Shown: positions 34,290 to 47,580, counted from the stretch's first letter. The stretch is DNA of 64,000 nucleotides from Blasia pusilla (GCA_050084515.1 CM114271.1:33232001-33296000); one strand, 5' to 3'. Made by a program: numbers and translations. Notes: a model not told the origin generated them from the letters alone.

Positions 34290-35510
34290 ATGACTGATAG
34301 GAGTCATATTATACATGACATCACTCACGGTGATTGATGACTGCATCAGTCATAAAAGACAAGTCATTTTTGTCTCATGACTAAGCTCCACTTGAGTCAT
34401 TGTGTACATGACTTCATTTATTTCAATGACTAAAGTCATGGGGCGAAGGCTATAATTAGTCCACGTGGACATGTCTTGTAATCCACGTCATATTAGTGAC
34501 GTGGATAATATGCTTTTTATTTGTTGTGAGTCATATTTGGTACATAAGGGATGACTTGGATGAGTCATTCCCCTAGTTATGGCATGAGTCATTTTTTTTT
34601 TTTGTTTTGTAGTCATGGCGGAATCATAATTGATAGTCCATGATGAGTCATGGTTAGTCATCATAGGTCATGACTGGTCATGCCAAGTCGTTATGTGAAT
34701 AATGAAGTCATATTTGATACATAAAGACCAACTAGCTTTAGTCTTGATCCTAGTCATAACATGAGTCATTATGTTTTGTTTTGCAATCATAGTGGAGTCA
34801 TAATTGATAGTCCATAATGGTCATGACTAGTCATGCCAAGTCGTAATTTGAATAATGAAGTCATATTTGATATATAAAGAACGACTAGCTTTAGTCATGA
34901 GCTTGGTCATAGCATGAGTCATAATTAAATTTTTCGTAGTCATGTTGGAGTCATAAGTGGTAGTCCATGAGTAGAAAAATAATCAATATTTTTAGACGGC
35001 TAGTCATTAAAATTAAATCATGATCAGTCATCATAGATAATGACTAGTCAAGCCAAGTCATTATTTGAATAATGAAGTCATATTTGATAAATAAAGAACC
35101 ACTTGCTTGAGTCATGACCGTAGTCATAGCATGAGTCATAATTAAAATTTTCGTAGTCATGTTGGAGTCATAAGTGGTAGTTCATGAGTCATAGAATAAT
35201 CAATATTTTTAGATGGCAAGTCATTAAAAATGAGTCATGGTCAGTCATTGTAGGTCATTTGAAAAATAGAGTCATGACATTATATGTAGTCCATAATAGC
35301 CAAGATATTGAAGTGAGTCATGATAAGTCATAACTCGTCATTCCAAGTCATGGTTTGCAAAATGAAGTCATTCATTTGAGTCATTTTACTCTAAATAGAG
35401 TGCCTATTATTAAATCCAATGATTTTGGGTCATACAATGCGAGTCATTGCTGCTCAATGACTGCATGTTCTTTTGTCTCATGCTTAGAATAGTCATTCAA
35501 TGAGTCTTAC
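34290..35510. repeat. CACTA subterminal AGTCAT/ATGACT repeat field (left end)
   Basis: Dozens of copies of the hexamer AGTCAT, often as TGAGTCAT or in inverted orientation ATGACT, occur in about 1.2 kb. They include longer repeats such as AATGAAGTCATATTTGATA (three or more times) and GAGTCATAATTAAA. Such subterminal repeats are the binding sites of TNPA-like proteins in CACTA elements. Confidence 0.9.
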
Positions 35511-38500
35511 TAGAAGACTTCATATCTGTAAAACTAAAAGAGTTCAGATCTGTAAGTGCACAAAATGCACTTTCATTTGTACTTACATTTAAAGTTCTCT
35601 GATGTGTGAAGTTTCAAGACTCAGTTTTGTAATATGTGAACAAATGAGTTTAGTATCTATAAGTTTATAGGTAAAGTTCTTTGATATGTGGAAGTTTAAG
35701 ACTCTGAACTCTTTTAGTATCTTTATATACTACTTTTCATCTTGAAGTGTGAAGTATAAAAGAAGCAATACTCTTGACACCCATCAAACTTGGAATCAAA
35801 TTTCAAGGAACCACATTTTACAAACACCTAATCACAAAATCTGACCACAAAGCATGTGAGTTTATCTCATTTTTGGCAAAATAGGTGAGATTTAAAATAC
35901 TTAGTGGATCACAAAATCTCCTTTGCTACCACTAGTTCCAAGAACATGAAGGAAACAACAAAGAAGCCTTAATCTACCTGTTTCTTCAACTTCAATTGAG
36001 GCCAGAGTATATTTGTTCCTATTGCATCACCTAATACTCATTGAGGGGGACGATCCCCCTCATTGGTTTTCCATAATGCATACTCCGGCTCCAAGATACT
36101 CTAGATTGTGACTTGCATAATCCCATGTGGAATGTCTTTTCCATGACACTTATCACAACCGGATATCCTTGTTAACATTCCATGAGCAAGTATATGGCGA
36201 GGATTTCGGTGTTCTGTGAAGGAGACATCATCGCCTATCTGCAACTGCATGATCAAAGTATGATTAAATGGTTCCCAACCAGATTCTAACTTGAATGGGG
36301 AATATCACACATGTCTTCAAATGTCATATAGAAAACAAGCAGCAAGCTCACAAAAAACACTAATACTTGAAATTGACATGAGCATTGGATGTTACGTTCT
36401 TTTTTTTGCCTCCCCCCACTTAACTTAGGCTCGCTGTCACGTCCTTCACTTCCAAAATCAGAGTGCACTTTGGATTTAGACTTCTTCTTCATTGGAGATG
36501 GTTTCACTAGCAAACCATCTTCAAAATTCTTTTGTAGCACAATCTCTTGAGTCCTCCTCTTCTTTTGTGCCCTTACATCCATAATTTTTTTCATGATTTA
36601 ATCATACAAGACAATGATCATATTTGAAAGATCTGAACTCTTTTTACAGCAATCAAGATCTTAATTTTTTTTACAGCGATCAAGAAAATGCCTATGATAC
36701 CCACAATTTTGTAATCTTGAAGAATATATCATTTTATTCAACGAAGACTCTTGTATATTATGATTTTGATTATGATTATCTATTATTATGAAGAAGAATA
36801 AATGAATCACCAAGCTCCGAAGACAAGGCAGAGAGATGAAGATCAAGGATTTGCCTTAGAGGAGAGTCAAAAGCTGTAAAGAAGTATAAAGGATCAACGC
36901 GAAGCTTAACCAAGTCTAACGAAGCTCAACGAAGCTCTATATACGAAGTACCTCGTTCTTGAACGAAGCACGAAGCACGAAGCACGAAGAAGAAAGAAGA
37001 ACTTCGTTCTCCGGAAATTTAGCACAGCGAATGGAGATTCGAAACGACACATAGTTTACAGAATGAGACTAGGAAAGGGCGCGACCCTTTGTATCAAATT
37101 GGTAGTTAGGACAGTTTCAAAAGCATCATGGATTCATAGGGATCGTAGGAAAAGCTAAGAGAACCATAGATCTAGGTAGTTACAGATATTGAAAAGACAC
37201 ACCCTTCATCAAGAATGCTTCGGATCATAGAAACAATCCTACTCTCAAGAATATTTAAGCAACAGGACAGAAGCTATTATCATCATTCGCTCATGAAGTC
37301 CTTATGCTGTAGGAATGGTCCGAGCAAGAGAGATGTACCCTCTCGAGCTTGTAGATACTTTGAAGTCTTCCAATTCTTGATGGAGTAGTAAAGCATTCAT
37401 TCATTCATTCGATGTGCGATGCTTATGTCTGAAAATTCTTTTTGGGTCTCATTGAGTGAAGAGTGAATCAGTAACCTTTCTCATCAATGGAATAATCAAT
37501 ATAAAGTTGTATGAAATCTGTTTGAGAGTAACTCGCCTGACGGATTAAATTCCGAAAGTAGGAGAAGCCAGCTTTATTCTTGAGGTCTCTGTGAGGTTCC
37601 GAGATGATGAGAGAACAAATTGCCTGAGCATCCTTTAAAATCCACTCGAGAGAATTGAAGAAGAAAACATAGGTACTAAGAAGGATCGGAAGCTGATACT
37701 GGAATACTATAATTGAATTACATAATCAATTACACTTTTACAACATAATCATCACCTTATACTCTCTTTTCATCCAACAATGATCCTCTTGGGGATCGAA
37801 CTCTACAATTGACTGTAAATAAGAAACACTTAGACATTACAATGCCTCAAGACCTGAAAACATGTTGTTTTCCACATTGACAAGATCAGATTGCTAAAAC
37901 CTGAAACAAGCATCCATCAAGGAGAATCTAAAACTCTAACCAATTTTTGTAAGAAAGCATGTAGAAGAAAACTTATCCTTAAGGTTGGATTTCACCTCTC
38001 CATCCCGCTTCATCGTGGGGCTCCTAATCTTCTCCTTTCCTACTGGAAAGTATTGAAGAGCATTAGAAGAAAATGAAAAAACATCCATGGATAACTTCAA
38101 ATTGCAGCAAGATCAATATTCTCATTCATGAGTAGGCTTTCCACTCCCACTTTGGCTTTAAAGATACTGTAAGAAAACAAACACTAAGGTAAGAGTTTAG
38201 GATACCTTTTCGACCCAATGTGGCCTCTTCATCACTTGACCAGTCACTCAAAGGATCTTTGAATGTAGGCGTAGTGTCTGTCTTTCCTGCATGTCCAATG
38301 AGTTGAATGTGAAGTCACATAAGATGAAAAAGTTTAGGGTTATTAGGTATGAAAAAAGGAAAGTTAGAAAATAAATTCAAACACGAGTATCCACACTACA
38401 TACCTTTAGGAGACACATGAATCGAAGGAGTTGTCATAATGCGCACTCCCACACAAGTATGAATCCAGAGATATTAGTTTCTCTCAATGAACTAGAGCAC

Positions 38501-39360
38501 ATTCTTGCTGTAAATATGAAGGTGCCCTTAATTTTGAGCTACATTCCAAAAGCCCTATGACTAGGAAAGTTTAGGAAATACCTTGTCGAATAGAGCTTGC
38601 CTCTCCACCTAACTTGATGGAGGGAGCACATATCTTCTGATTCCCTGTAACAACAGATGAAGTCCACCTTAAGTAACTAACCTAATTCAGTAATCTGAAA
38701 TCTCAATAACTAACGTGAAATCTGAGAATTGGAGATATCTAATTACTTGAATTTCCTAACATTATACCTGGGCTCTTATGTGTAGCCTCTCCATCACTTG
38801 AGATGCCACTTAGTGGATCTATATTTTATAACGGCACTTGTCTCCTTCTTGTCATACCCACACCCAGGAATTCATACACAGTTTATAAATCAACTACATT
38901 GCTGAATTGAAGGCAAGCACAAGAGCATGGAAATAACATCAAAAAATTACCTTATGGTTGGAAGGATTGCACATATAGTTGTGTATTGGAGTACATAACA
39001 CAACACCAAATACTCAAATGAGGATTTGCATAAGAGAACAATGATTCCTTACAAATGGACATACCTTTCTTGCACTTTAGACTCCGTCATGGGTGGTGTT
39101 AAGTGGGCATTGGAAGCCTTTGCCCCTACTGTCCTCTGTGCAAGATCTGCTACTATTTGGACCAGATTTGCAATCTTTCCACTTGATTCTGTTGTGGTGG
39201 AACTTAACTCGTGCCTTAAAAACTTCACATCCTCTACCTATCGCTTCTCTTGCACCTCTAGTTGATTGGTAACTTGTGAGTCCACAATATTCTGCAAAAC
39301 ACAAAGACATAGTGAAGAGAGTATAATGATTTAGCCTATCAATGTACAAGCAGATTTAAG
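35511..39360. other. CACTA internal non-coding region
   Basis: No supported coding sequence was found. An ACGAAGC-type short tandem repeat occurs at about 36895-37010. A basic minus-strand frame at 36286-36594 (KKIMDVRAQKKRRTQE) could be a degenerate exon tail of the Transposase_24 gene but has no recognised domain. Confidence 0.4.
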
Positions 39361-39681
39361 GAAATACTTCCAAGTAACATGAATGCTTCATGTCTCATGC
39401 TATACCACTCAAAACGTGTACTACTTTGCAACTCCCTCTCATTCCTAGTTTCTGTTGTTCCCCCCTCCTACAAGCCAACTCAACATTGTAAGAATCTAAG
39501 AAATGTACTTAATGTAAAAAAATAAAATTACATGTTTTATCTTTCTTTACTCCATTTGGTTGGAAGGAATGCACCCATAGTTGTGTATTAAAGTACATAA
39601 CAATACAATTATAGTGGAAGTAAGGAACATCATCTCAAAGTAGGAGTTGCAAAGAACACTTACAACTCCAATCTTCATAGC

Positions 39682-40221
39682 CTAAACACCTGACCGTCCA
39701 TTAGGATTCGGATTCTCCACCTTGCCCCTTGCCGATTTCATTACTTCAGCTTTCATCTTGGATGTGTCGGACAACCAGTAGTCTACTAGGCGTTCCCACT
39801 CTACAAGCTTATGATCGAGGTGACATTTCACTGCATCATGCCCCTCCTCGCTCTTGAAGTAAGTCTTCAGCATGTATCTCTTAGTCTTCAGTAAAGAAAT
39901 CATCTTCTTCCTTAAGCAATCCGGGTTTAACCTGGATGCACCAACATACTCCCAAGCCATGTCCATATGATTGCAGACGATGGCCATGCAAATACTATCT
40001 TGTTTATCTATGTCCACACATGAGATATCTAAGAAATGCATCGTCCATACCCTTACATGACTCAACCATGCCTCATAACCAGGGGCCGCATTATCGGCCC
40101 ATCCTGTCTCCAATAACTCACATCTAGGTCGAAGATGTGCCTTGTTCCGCTCAGAGGCCTCTTTGTTCCAAAGATCACGCTTTGTATGGCGATTGCTAGA
40201 TCCTCGCTTCTCTTCTTTCAC
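39682..40221 (-). CDS. Transposase_24 (plant Ptta/En/Spm family) exon of the CACTA element
   Basis: An open 179-codon minus-strand stretch contains LWNKEASERNKAHLRPRC, a leucine-rich centre and KCHLDHKLVEWERLVDYWLS, ending SARGKVENPNPNGRSGV. The W-x-x-LV-x-YW block followed by a basic N/R-rich end is characteristic of plant Transposase_24 (TNPA-like) proteins, which bind the subterminal repeats and help excision. It probably continues as an exon into upstream pieces at 40990-41200 (MDSNGAIQKKRQLATK) and 41343-41645. No stop interrupts it. Exon borders are not resolved. Confidence 0.65.
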   Translation of the reverse strand: MKEEKRGSSNRHTKRDLWNKEASERNKAHLRPRCELLETGWADNAAPGYEAWLSHVRVWTMHFLDISCVDIDKQDSICMAIVCNHMDMAWEYVGASRLNPDCLRKKMISLLKTKRYMLKTYFKSEEGHDAVKCHLDHKLVEWERLVDYWLSDTSKMKAEVMKSARGKVENPNPNGRSGV

Positions 40222-40989
40222 ATCAGAACAATCATCATATAATTAGAAAGGTGTTAGGACTTTATGCTACTAGTAGCCATGGAGAAGTTCAATTATAAAA
40301 AATCACTGTGGGAAGGAGAGGTTCAAGGGGAGATGGGAACCAACATCTACTTGACATCTTTAATGAAATTCAGAAATCTAGAACAAGATATCTAAATCCC
40401 CACCTCTAGAAGTGTGAATCCCGCCACTTGTAGATGAAGTGTTTTCTGGTGCAATGGGAGTCATACATGATTTACTTCTACTCGGTGGACCCCTAAACAT
40501 CTACACAAGAAGTAGCCATTGGAGATATCTGAAATCTACAATTCAATGGAAGATGTCTAAGATCATAACCATGAACATGTTATGGCAAAGATACTGAATT
40601 TAATACCTTACCGAAGGTCCTTCCAATTGTCTTGGAGGTGGAACCTGTTCATGCAGAGAAATATTAGAGGATAATAAATCAAAAATACATTGAGACATGG
40701 TGAAGTCACGTAAAATGATTAAAAATGAATAGAATTAAGTACTCACTGACTCAATTAGGGGGGTGTACGTGCATCCCGTCTTTAACCACATTTTATTGGC
40801 CTTGGGATCTTTGTCTCTATGCACTATCAGGATGGACTCCTTTCATACATTATGATCCCTATACATACTAAAGAGCTCATTTAATCAACAAACAAGGTAG
40901 GATCATAGAAAGAATACTCATGTCAAGTATCTCCTACTACAAATCAATATCTTTCAATTGAATAAAATGCATAATCCCACAGTCTAGTA

Positions 40990-41200
40990 CTTACAGGATC
41001 AAGTGAATCCTCACAGGCCCCATTTTCTTCATCTGATGTATATCCCATTGGTTCCTTCTCAGATTTCATAAGTTAGAAAGTAGGAATATTTGGGGTCTTC
41101 TTGAGGCGTGCAGTTTGTCGGCGAAGGCTTACCACGCCTGGAGTAACATGAATCTTTGTTGCTAGTTGCCTCTTTTTTTGAATTGCTCCATTACTATCCA
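40990..41200 (-). CDS. Probable upstream exon of the CACTA TNPA-like gene
   Basis: The minus strand reads MDSNGAIQKKRQLATKIHV then a basic segment, one in-frame stop, and an acidic segment EKEPMGYTSDEENGACEDS. Location and composition fit the N-terminal region of the Transposase_24 gene. There is no domain match, so it could be fortuitous. Confidence 0.35.
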
Positions 41201-41342
41201 TGTTTCACAATAAGTTCAATAAACAAGAGCAGATTCATTCCATGCCATGAGTAATCATGTCTACATGTCATTTCACCAGCAATCAAAATGAAATTTACTT
41301 GCACTAACTTAAAGCCACTAAAGGATCCCCCAACCATATAAA

Positions 41343-41645
41343 CTAGGCCAAGAAAACATACGTCAATTGGCAATGCTGAAAAAGAACTCTCTCCATCTCT
41401 TTCCTTCTCTGAATGTTACATTCAAAATTCTTCTCGTAGGCCGTGCTAGTATCCTCCACCTCACTATCAATAGAAGCATCTACATCATGGACCTCATGGT
41501 TGAAGTCTCTTGAGGCCTCAACTCCCTTTGTCTTCTCATGACTATACACACTAGATTTCTGGTTCTTGTCACATTGGACTCCTACTTCACCTTGTCTATT
41601 GGAATAATCACTGTTTGCAACAGCTGGCTCCATATCCCTACACAA
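41343..41645 (-). CDS. Hypothetical CACTA-encoded protein exon
   Basis: The 100-codon minus-strand frame contains MEPAVANSDYSNRQGE and is rich in Ser, Asp, Glu and Lys. It lies between the DUF4216 and Transposase_24 remnants in the same orientation. No domain is recognised. It may be a 5' exon of the TNPA-like gene or a short independent frame. Confidence 0.35.
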   Translation of the reverse strand: MCRDMEPAVANSDYSNRQGEVGVQCDKNQKSSVYSHEKTKGVEASRDFNHEVHDVDASIDSEVEDTSTAYEKNFECNIQRRKEMERVLFQHCQLTYVFLA

Positions 41646-41775
41646 ATATAGCTCTCAAGTTGTGTGAAGGAAAAACATGTTTATCAAATGGTTCAACCCC
41701 ACAAGAACTAAAAAAAAATACACACAAGAAACGAAACTATGGACTTCTATTTTATCTAATCAATGAGAGGTTGAT

Positions 41776-42123
41776 CTAATCGCTGAGATCTTGATTTGAT
41801 TCATCCCCATCGCTATCCGTGCTCTCTCGCATGCTCTGCAAAACTTCCACTACATGTACTTGGCTAAAATTTGATTGAGCTATGGCAACTTTAGTGTAAT
41901 TTAGTTCAATGGCACCGAGAGTATTGACATGGGGCGAATGTCTCTCCAAGAAAGGAGTCACCTCTAGGCCATGGTATTCACCACTCTCCTCCTTGTCCCA
42001 ATTCACATCTGTTGAATCTGCAAAGCTACAGCGAGACCTTGCTTCTTTCCTAAGTACTACTCTCCACCCACCTCCGTCACCCCCATCTCCATAAAAAAAT
42101 TGTTCTACTTGTGAAGGAAACAC
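41776..42123 (-). CDS. DUF4216-like segment of the CACTA TNPD/Tnp2 gene
   Basis: The minus-strand frame begins QVFPSQVEQFFYGDGGDGG and WRVVLRKEARSR, matching the C-terminal DUF4216 pattern in which a V-x-Q-x-FY-x-D segment precedes W-x-VV. It then becomes acidic and ends STDSDGDESNQDLSD. It lies downstream of DUF4218 in the order usual for CACTA TNPD proteins. The frame is intact over 115 codons, but the preceding part is interrupted or intron-separated. Confidence 0.6.
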   Translation of the reverse strand: MFPSQVEQFFYGDGGDGGGWRVVLRKEARSRCSFADSTDVNWDKEESGEYHGLEVTPFLERHSPHVNTLGAIELNYTKVAIAQSNFSQVHVVEVLQSMRESTDSDGDESNQDLSD

Positions 42124-42836
42124 TTGTGGTGGTGAAGTGGCTCATTATCATTTAGGTTAGCAAGAAGAAAACCTTCCCGGTCTCATTTCATGGATGGGCG
42201 CCTGGAGTCCCAATCTGCTCTAACCCATCTACCTCTCATTAGAATGAGAGGCTGCCCGACCTATAATCTGGTAGTCAAAGGTAAGATATCAACTAAAACA
42301 CCCATATATGAATAAGCACTATGTGAGTTGGATCTCCCCCCCTCGTCATCCAAAAAAACGGCTCCTATACCACAATCATAAGTTGAGAAACTTAATCCTC
42401 CACTCCCTTCTTTCAAAAATCTATGAGTCTATGGGCTTGAGTTCTCTCTGTGAGGGTTCGTGTGTGGAAATCGTAAAGTCATTTCCGACCTCTCGGTCCG
42501 AAGGGCCATCCTATAATGGTTTACCGTAAGCTTTCATACTCTTGCAGGATAGCACTTTAGAAGTAGGAGGTATGGAGAGAGCAAATGCCTCTTCATCAAG
42601 CTTCTCAAGGTTCCCTTCTGCGGTTCCAAAATGGTTGGAAAAACCCAATCTTGGAAGGACATATTGTTAATTTCACTCTCTTCATAAATGCTGTAAAATT
42701 CAGCAGACAATGAATATTAGTTTAGAGTAACAAACTACCAACTTTGGCAATTGAACCTTCTCGATATGCCATATCTCATACTCCAATCAGCAAAAAAACA
42801 CAAGGACGGAGACAAGATATAGATACCCTACCTACA

Positions 42837-43600
42837 TCACTTCTCCATGCATTGAGTGTGTTGTAGTTTATAGTTGTGTGCCAAGATTAAAAGGTCTCGC
42901 AAAAGTTTGATGGTTGTTGCTGCATCTTCCAGTTCCTCTTCAGCCACCCCAGCTTCCTCTCCATCGTCCCATACTCGAGTTTGGACATGTTCAAACCTCC
43001 TCATATATTCCGTGACAAAACCCAATGCTTTGTTGAGGAAATATCCCTCGGCCATACATCCTTCAGGGCGTGCCTTTGACCTCACATACTTTTTCATCAC
43101 TCCCATGTACCTCTCAAAAGGATACATCCATCGACATGCTATTGGGCCACAAATATCTAACTCCTCTACAACATGTAGGAGAAGATGAGTCATGACATCA
43201 AAGAATGCAGGTGGGAAGTGCATTTCCAACAAGCAAAGAGTGACCACAATGTCTTCATGCAGCTTCTCATAGCCAGAAGGATCCCACACCTTCATTGAAA
43301 TGTTCCTAAGGAGCCTGCTTAGTCTCATGATAGTGACCCTCACCTCTTCACTCATGAGCCCACGCAGGAAATATGGCAAAATCTCATGAATGAAGACATG
43401 GTAATCATGAGACTTCATGTTGCCCAACTTTTTCCTAACAACATGTTTCTTCAACTCACCGCACTAGCTAGAAGGTACTTTCAATGCCTCAACCCTTCCA
43501 AGAAATATTGTCAACTCCAAGGGAGATAGGACATACTTAGCCATAGGTTTAACAAGACCCCTGATGTTTGCATAGTGAGGCCTGATTCCGTGCATTTCCA
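42837..43600 (-). CDS. DUF4218 domain of the CACTA TNPD/Tnp2 protein
   Basis: The minus strand contains KLGNMKSHDYHVFIHEILPY, TLCLLEMHFPPAFFDVMTHL, PIACRWMYPFERYMGVMKKY, VRSKARPEGCMAEGYFLNKA and EYMRRF. These are the signature segments of DUF4218, found next to the Tnp2 transposase domain of En/Spm-type elements. The main frame is open for 205 codons from 43454, and readable homologous sequence with one in-frame stop (just before CGELKKH) extends to about 43600. The catalytic Tnp2 domain that should lie further upstream is absent, so this is a 3' remnant of the transposase gene. Confidence 0.88.
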
Positions 43601-43909
43601 TCTCTCGTCTAACTTTAACTCGTCAAAATTTTTCTATTAGTAAAAACGAAGAAAAATAGGTAAAAACCCTAGTTTTCCCGAGTAGTCAAATAGTCGGGAG
43701 CCGTAGCGGTAGCGCATTCTCGTATGTCGAGTTATCTCCCAGTTTAGGTTCCATCGAAGCTCTTCTGTGAGCGCACGGACGGACTAGGCCACTTTGTATC
43801 TCTAAGTTTTGTAAAGATTTCAGTGATTTCGTCACTTTCTGTTTTCTCACAGAGGAAGATGGGATCAAAACTAATTAACCTCTATGGCCTTGTGTGACGA
43901 TGCGGATGA

Positions 43910-45310
43910 AACCTCTAGTCACTGCATAGTCTCCTGCACAAAACAAACAACACACAGAGTAAGGGCATATGATTCCCATTCTAAGGTGCTAACGACTAAT
44001 TAGTTCAGCACGGACTATCAATTTCTAAAATTTATTGCCCAAAGATTCTACAGTGGTGAGTAATATGAGCCAACCCTACATTTTTGGAAATGCAAGAGCA
44101 GATGATAAAGAATTTTTGGATAGCATAATCAAACCACTCAGCAAAATGTCACAGCAAAACAACATCGAGAAAGCCATTAAAATCATTGACCTCACTGCTT
44201 TTACGCTATATCCCAATCAGGTAGAACAAAATAACTTGTTTACAAAGTTGACAACACACAAACCGAGAGCTTATGATGATATTGCTAAGCTAGTAATACT
44301 TGAATTTTTCAACATATTCACTAGCCTAGATTCATTGTCCAAAGATGTTGCACTATTAAGTAATGTTTCTAGGGAATCCCAATCAATTGAAGTACATGGT
44401 CCTTATTACTTGAAGAGTACTCTCTCTCATATCCAACCAAGGTGCGAGGTCTATGGTTGCAACGCTACGACAGACACTCATTAATGAGTATAGTCTTTGG
44501 TAAGCTGGTAACACCAAAAATTTTCAACACATTCAGTAGCCTAGATTCATTGCCCAAAGTTGCTGCACTCGTAAGTAATGTTTATTGGGGATCCCAACCA
44601 AGACAAGTAGATGGGGTGGTGAAGAGCTTCTTGGTTGATACCTGATTGATACTTGATATATGGTTAGCTTAGCACTCACACTATATGAAAGTGTATCCCT
44701 CCTCTTATATGGTACTTTCTTCACTTCTACCTATCTCTACACCCATCCTAGTCTCAAGCACTGTCCAACCAAGGTGCGGGGTCTATGATTGCAAGGTTAT
44801 GACATGCATTACTAAATGAGTACAGTCTCGCTATTTAGACAAAAAAAGATTCAAGTGATTGTGCAAGCAACCAAGCTCCCTATATGGCTTGAACTGAGGA
44901 AGCAAAGTAGGGAAGAATTTTTGCATAATATAACCAAAGCAATAGCTAAACAAACAATAGCATGGAGGAAGCCATAATAGATAGAAGTGAATTTGTTTGT
45001 ACAAAATCTCTATGTCACAGAGCAAGGGTATATGTTCATATTGCAAAGCTACTAACACCATAAATTTTCTACACATATAGTAGCCTACATGAGTTTACAA
45101 AGTTGCTGCACTGGTATCCAAAAATCCAATTGCTCTCCAGTTGTTGCATTGCTATCAGTGCTACATCACTTTACAAAGTTGCTGCACTGGTATGCACTAT
45201 GTCAATATTTTTGCTTCTTTCTAGGATTTTTGTCTCTTGGTTTTAATATTCTGCACTGCACTAGCTCTACAGTAGTTGCATTGCCCTATAGTGCATCAAC
45301 TTTGTAAACT
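43910..45310 (+). repeat. Degenerate tandem/dispersed repeat inside the CACTA (also at 63.3 kb)
   Basis: A block containing TAGCCTAGATTCATTG, CCCAAAGTTGCTGCACT and GTAAGTAATGTTT recurs at about 44330, 44545 and 45085, with a weaker copy near 44035. CCAACCAAGGTGCG with GGTCTATG occurs at 44436 and 44766. The same family occurs at 63300-63460. The open frame at 44035-44484 crosses the repeat and looks fortuitous. Its position where the Tnp2 core should be suggests an insertion or replacement. Confidence 0.7.
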
Positions 45311-45788
45311 CATCATGCTTTGATAACAGTGCAACAATTGCAGCTCTGGAGTTCAGCTAATGGCACTAGAGTCAAGATTTTTGGGTGTACTCTCAAATCC
45401 AATGCAATGAGCTCTAATCAACTCCTGAGAGGTATCACATTGCACATCTATTTGGCAGCAAATATGCTCACACTCCATCGATCTAACTCCTAGACACAGA
45501 TTATCAGAGGGATGAAGAAAAAATGATTCAAAATCTTGGAGGTTGAGCTTCAGTGATACGAAAATTAAACATACATGCATTCGTTATGAGAATGTGCAAG
45601 AAGAAGTAGAAACTTCCTTTCCGTTTGCTTCAAACCTACAATCCATCCATACTCATTGTCCATAAGTTGGTTCAATGTGGGCTCACTAGCTTCTCCAAAA
45701 GGAAAAAAAAAAGAATATCACTCGATTCAGGCCATTGCAAGAATTCTGGCAAGATACGAGAATCAATCCATGGCACAAACACACTTAC

Positions 45789-45948
<160 letters not shown>

Positions 45949-46419
45949 ATGCAAGCAATGAAGCTCTCTACAAGGCCTAAACTATGGGAGCAAGAGCCGT
46001 TTTGACAATATTCAACCGCTTTGCTCTAATGTCCTCACTTGCACCTCAACCTAGTCACCTCTGCTTGAATTGAAAATTTCTCTTGTTGTTATCTTCTCCT
46101 TCCTTGTCATAAATTCTCTCTCTTTTCCCTCTCTTCTCGGCTCTCTCTTCTCTTTCTCAAATCATGGCAGCCTGTTGTAACCCGTAACTTAGCTTTGTCC
46201 GCATCTCTGCCCTAAGCTTTTGGCTCCTACTTTCCCTCGGCTTTCCGCCCTTGGATTTTGGCTGTCAGATTTTGCCCCGCTCAATCTTTGGCTCCCACTT
46301 TGGCTAGCTCCTTGCGCTCTCTCGCGCTTATCTTTCCTACCCTTTATCGCCAAGCTGGTTGGTTCCCCTTTGCGGGAAAAAGTTTGATTTCCTTCTAAGA
46401 TGATGTGGATGCCACATTT

Positions 46420-46595
46420 TTTATGACTCTGAGTTAGAAGTCATTTTTTAATCTTACTCTAGTGAGTCATCTGGATTTTGATTGTAAGTGAATATGACTT
46501 CAAACATGATTAAGTGTGCATATCATGACAAACTAACTCACAAGATAGTCATATTAAGGCATCTAGTCATTGGATGTTGAGTCATAAAAGTGGCC
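46420..46595. repeat. CACTA subterminal AGTCAT repeats (right end)
   Basis: About seven AGTCAT/ATGACT hexamers occur in the last 190 bp before the TAGTG end. The field is much shorter than at the left end. Confidence 0.8.
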
Positions 46596-46610
46596 CTTTT
46601 CTTCTAGTGA

Positions 46611-47580
46611 GAGACCTGTTCTTTTCCTATAACTCCATGGCCGGTTGTAGATGGAAGGCGTCACGATTTTTTTGTGATAATGTTCAAAGCTACGAAAATG
46701 GTTGATGTTATTTTTAGGAGGTGGCCACTTACCCATAATAAGTTACATGAAATAGGCTTCTTTCTCACCCCTTACAATCTTCTTAAAAGTCTTCAAGTTG
46801 TCACTTCAAATGTTGATTGCAAGAGAGATTTCAAACAATATCTGAAACTTTATGCAAAGGGGATGCATGGCCTTAATGTTATCGAGGATAATTCTTATGT
46901 AGGAACTTGTTTGCGAGAGTTTAGCAATATAGCAATACGGGTCAGAGTATGAGTCGTACCACATCTGCCGCAACTAGAAGGTTTGTCCTTATTCAAAGGA
47001 AAACTCTCGACATGACACCGTGATGGTAATCATGAAGATAACTTCAACTTGCAAGATGAGGGCCTAGATGATGTGGATGTGCTATATGGAATTTATGGCA
47101 CCAAAGGAAGGTAGGATACTCATATCGGAAACACTCAAAACTTTGACTCCGAGAGGTCAGAAGAGACGAAGATGACGATGTAATGGAACATTGGATTAGA
47201 GAACAACTACGGAGGACTTCAAGAGAAACGAATCTACCCAACACTTTTGCTAACACAACCTACGACCCTCAGATTTTTGCACTAGTAAGAATTCAAAATA
47301 CTTCCATCGAGTCTAATAAACATATGCGGGATTCTCCTCCATAATCTTTAAACGTTGAAAGAGTGGACTTAGTTGATGAGCCTAATGATAACGATGTTTT
47401 CATACCTGTTTTTCCAAAATCTCGACTATCAATCATGGCATGGATAGCTCAAATATTTCCTCTGATGATGAAATAATTATAATAGGAAATCGTCGCCGAT
47501 CAACTCGACTTCGAACTCTTGAGCAGTCAAATTACCGCCTACATCTTAAAACAACAGACCCAACCATAGCCCTAGACTAG
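46611..47580 (+). pseudogene. hAT transposase, 3' part after the CACTA insertion
   Basis: Removing the CACTA and one AGA copy lets the frame from 34253 continue here without a stop into VIMFKATKMVDVIFRRWPL and HNKLHEIGFFLTPYN. That corresponds to the W-x-x-x-LH-x-x-x-(Y/F)FL-x-P region of DUF659-type hAT transposases. Further frames (MHGLNVIEDNSYVG) continue to about 46950. A final C-terminal piece, NRRRSTRLRTLEQSNY, ends at a stop at 47578-47580. The dimerisation domain between about 47000 and 47450 is poorly readable and frame-broken. Confidence 0.75.

Noticed and set aside
44035-44484. 149-codon plus-strand frame inside the CACTA
   Set aside because: It runs across copies of a degenerate dispersed repeat and has no domain.
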